Part shown: positions 63,180-64,000 of the stretch, one piece after another
Layout: the number at the start of each line of letters is the position of its first letter
Position numbering within the stretch: position 1 is the stretch's first letter
Assembly: GCA_937951345.1 (NCBI GenBank)
Contig: CALFCF010000076.1
Span: forward strand, 1-64,000
DNA length: 64,000 bases
Reading direction: 5' to 3'
Source: an uncultured Granulosicoccaceae bacterium
Lineage (GTDB): Bacteria > Pseudomonadota > Gammaproteobacteria > Granulosicoccales > Granulosicoccaceae
Translations under genes and position numbers: made by a program
Notes under the pieces: model-generated
The model's database searches: none
Seen by the model: the letters and a program-made list of their open reading frames with translations, nothing else
What the model was told of the DNA's origin: nothing

Positions 63180-64000
63180 TCACACAGCGCGGCGCAACGG
63201 GTTATCCAACAGGTGCTGCCGGGAATCGAACGTCCCGTCATCGTCAGAGTACGGTTCGTTTGTTTCATCCTGATACTCGTCATGCGGTTGATCGCCGACG
63301 GGTGTGATCTGACGCGGGCCGTTCAAAATTTGCTGGCTGCCTGCAACACGCACTTCTAAATGATCGCTCTGCGACAGGCCCTGTTGTAGACGATGATTAA
63401 AACCGACATACCCGCTACGTCCGGCGTTACGCTCTTTCATCGCTGGTTGATACTGGGATGCGACCAGTTGCTCCAGTAGAACACCATTGACATGTAGTTC
63501 GAGTTGCACAGGTTGCTCGGGCTTTGAATGCTGAACAGCCCATCCACTGATATGTGTGGGACTGAGTGTTTGCACCTTTCCGTGAACAAAGGCCTCATCC
63601 GATCGCAAAAGATTTATACGTTGTTCGAACAGCGTACATATTTTTGAATAGAGTGTCAGATCGGCTTCGTTAACTGTTTGTGCAAATTCCAGTTCCCGGG
63701 GTGTTAGTTTTTTTATATCAGTACTTGACCCATTGTTCGTCTGCTTGTCAGAACGACGGTTTAATTTAAGCGGCTGCAAACGGGTTTTGTAAGTTGTGTT
63801 GAAAATTTCAAGACTATCTTCATAGCGTTCGGTCAAGCCAATGAAGCCAATGAGTTCTAATGGCATTTGTTCCAGATAGCGACTCTGTACGTTCTGGTGC
63901 TCGGGAATTCTGCAGAATGATATAAAGTCGTCGCGGTAATTCTGACGGGCACACGCCGTATGGTAGTGCGAAGCGATTCGTGCGACGGGGTCACGGACCA
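63180..64000 (-). CDS. Sulfotransferase-family protein, 5' part outside the window
   Basis: The frame is open from the right edge to 63180; the ATG at 63866 is internal, because the codons before it read VRDPVARIASHY, the 3'-phosphate-binding motif of PAPS-dependent sulfotransferases, followed by FISFCRIPEHQNVQSRYLEQ and LIGFIGLTERYEDSL. The catalytic 5' part lies beyond the edge. The roughly 170 residues after the sulfotransferase part (from about NRRSDKQ) form a separate C-terminal domain with GWAVQHSKPEQPVQLELHVNG, possibly carbohydrate-related. The substrate is unknown. Confidence 0.75.
   Translation of the reverse strand, partial: VRDPVARIASHYHTACARQNYRDDFISFCRIPEHQNVQSRYLEQMPLELIGFIGLTERYEDSLEIFNTTYKTRLQPLKLNRRSDKQTNNGSSTDIKKLTPRELEFAQTVNEADLTLYSKICTLFEQRINLLRSDEAFVHGKVQTLSPTHISGWAVQHSKPEQPVQLELHVNGVLLEQLVASQYQPAMKERNAGRSGYVGFNHRLQQGLSQSDHLEVRVAGSQQILNGPRQITPVGDQPHDEYQDETNEPYSDDDGTFDSRQHLLDNPLRRAV

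Noticed and set aside
1-64000. CRISPR array, tRNA or rRNA genes
   Set aside because: No regularly spaced identical repeats with unique spacers and no cloverleaf or rRNA-like sequence were seen. The search was by eye, so a divergent tRNA could have been missed.

Overview
The window looks like a chromosome segment of a mid-GC, free-living, probably marine gammaproteobacterium. The basis is the gene mix: monothiol Grx4, RNase T, bacterial TPMT, UbiK next to ComM, YejABEF and an RNase/AddAB-type repair pair. A Granulosicoccus- or Chromatiales-like lineage is a guess from flavour, not a demonstrated assignment. No rRNA, tRNA, CRISPR array, phage or transposase gene was seen. Small palindromic repeat elements of three families (called A, B and C here) and many short tandem duplications sit in the gaps between genes.

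Layout. 0-5 kb: argD-argF (minus), a Mn-type superoxide dismutase, grxD and rnt. 5-9.5 kb: a membrane protein, an orphan Ser/Thr kinase with a C-terminal cyclic-nucleotide-binding domain, a small exported protein and galE. 9.7-16.3 kb: an AddB-like Fe-S nuclease and an AddA-like helicase-nuclease for double-strand break repair. 16.5-22.4 kb: TPMT, then a small membrane ORF followed by XpaC, TelA, SPFH-GYF and double zinc-ribbon membrane protein genes, which look like one membrane-stress or toxic-anion module. 22.9-28.8 kb: a complete yejABEF oligopeptide ABC importer. 29-35.6 kb: aldehyde dehydrogenase, threonine/serine dehydratase, a lipoprotein hydrolase, a Bcr/CflA exporter and a Cys/Met-metabolism PLP enzyme.

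35.7-43.6 kb is a sparse region of poorly characterised proteins. It holds a Fic-fold protein whose active-site motif is destroyed, a membrane/coiled-coil protein with a thrice-repeated Cys motif, and a two-gene DjlA-like (TM, TerB-like, J-like) unit whose J-like domain lacks HPD. 44.4-47.1 kb: rhomboid protease, ubiK, comM. 47.4-52.6 kb: a self-contained phosphorelay made of a periplasmic solute-binding protein, a hybrid histidine kinase with two receivers, an HPt protein and a convergent gene fusing a receiver to a 10-TM EamA/DMT-type permease. This is the most unusual system in the window.

53.1-58.6 kb: a decayed comM fragment, a degenerate LuxR-type regulator, and divergently from it an sga-mtkA-mtkB-hydroxypyruvate/glyoxylate reductase operon, part of the serine cycle of C1 assimilation. 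58.7-64 kb: DUF4124 protein, M32 carboxypeptidase, LysE exporter, two lipoproteins (one CAP/SCP-domain) and the 3' part of a sulfotransferase running off the right edge.
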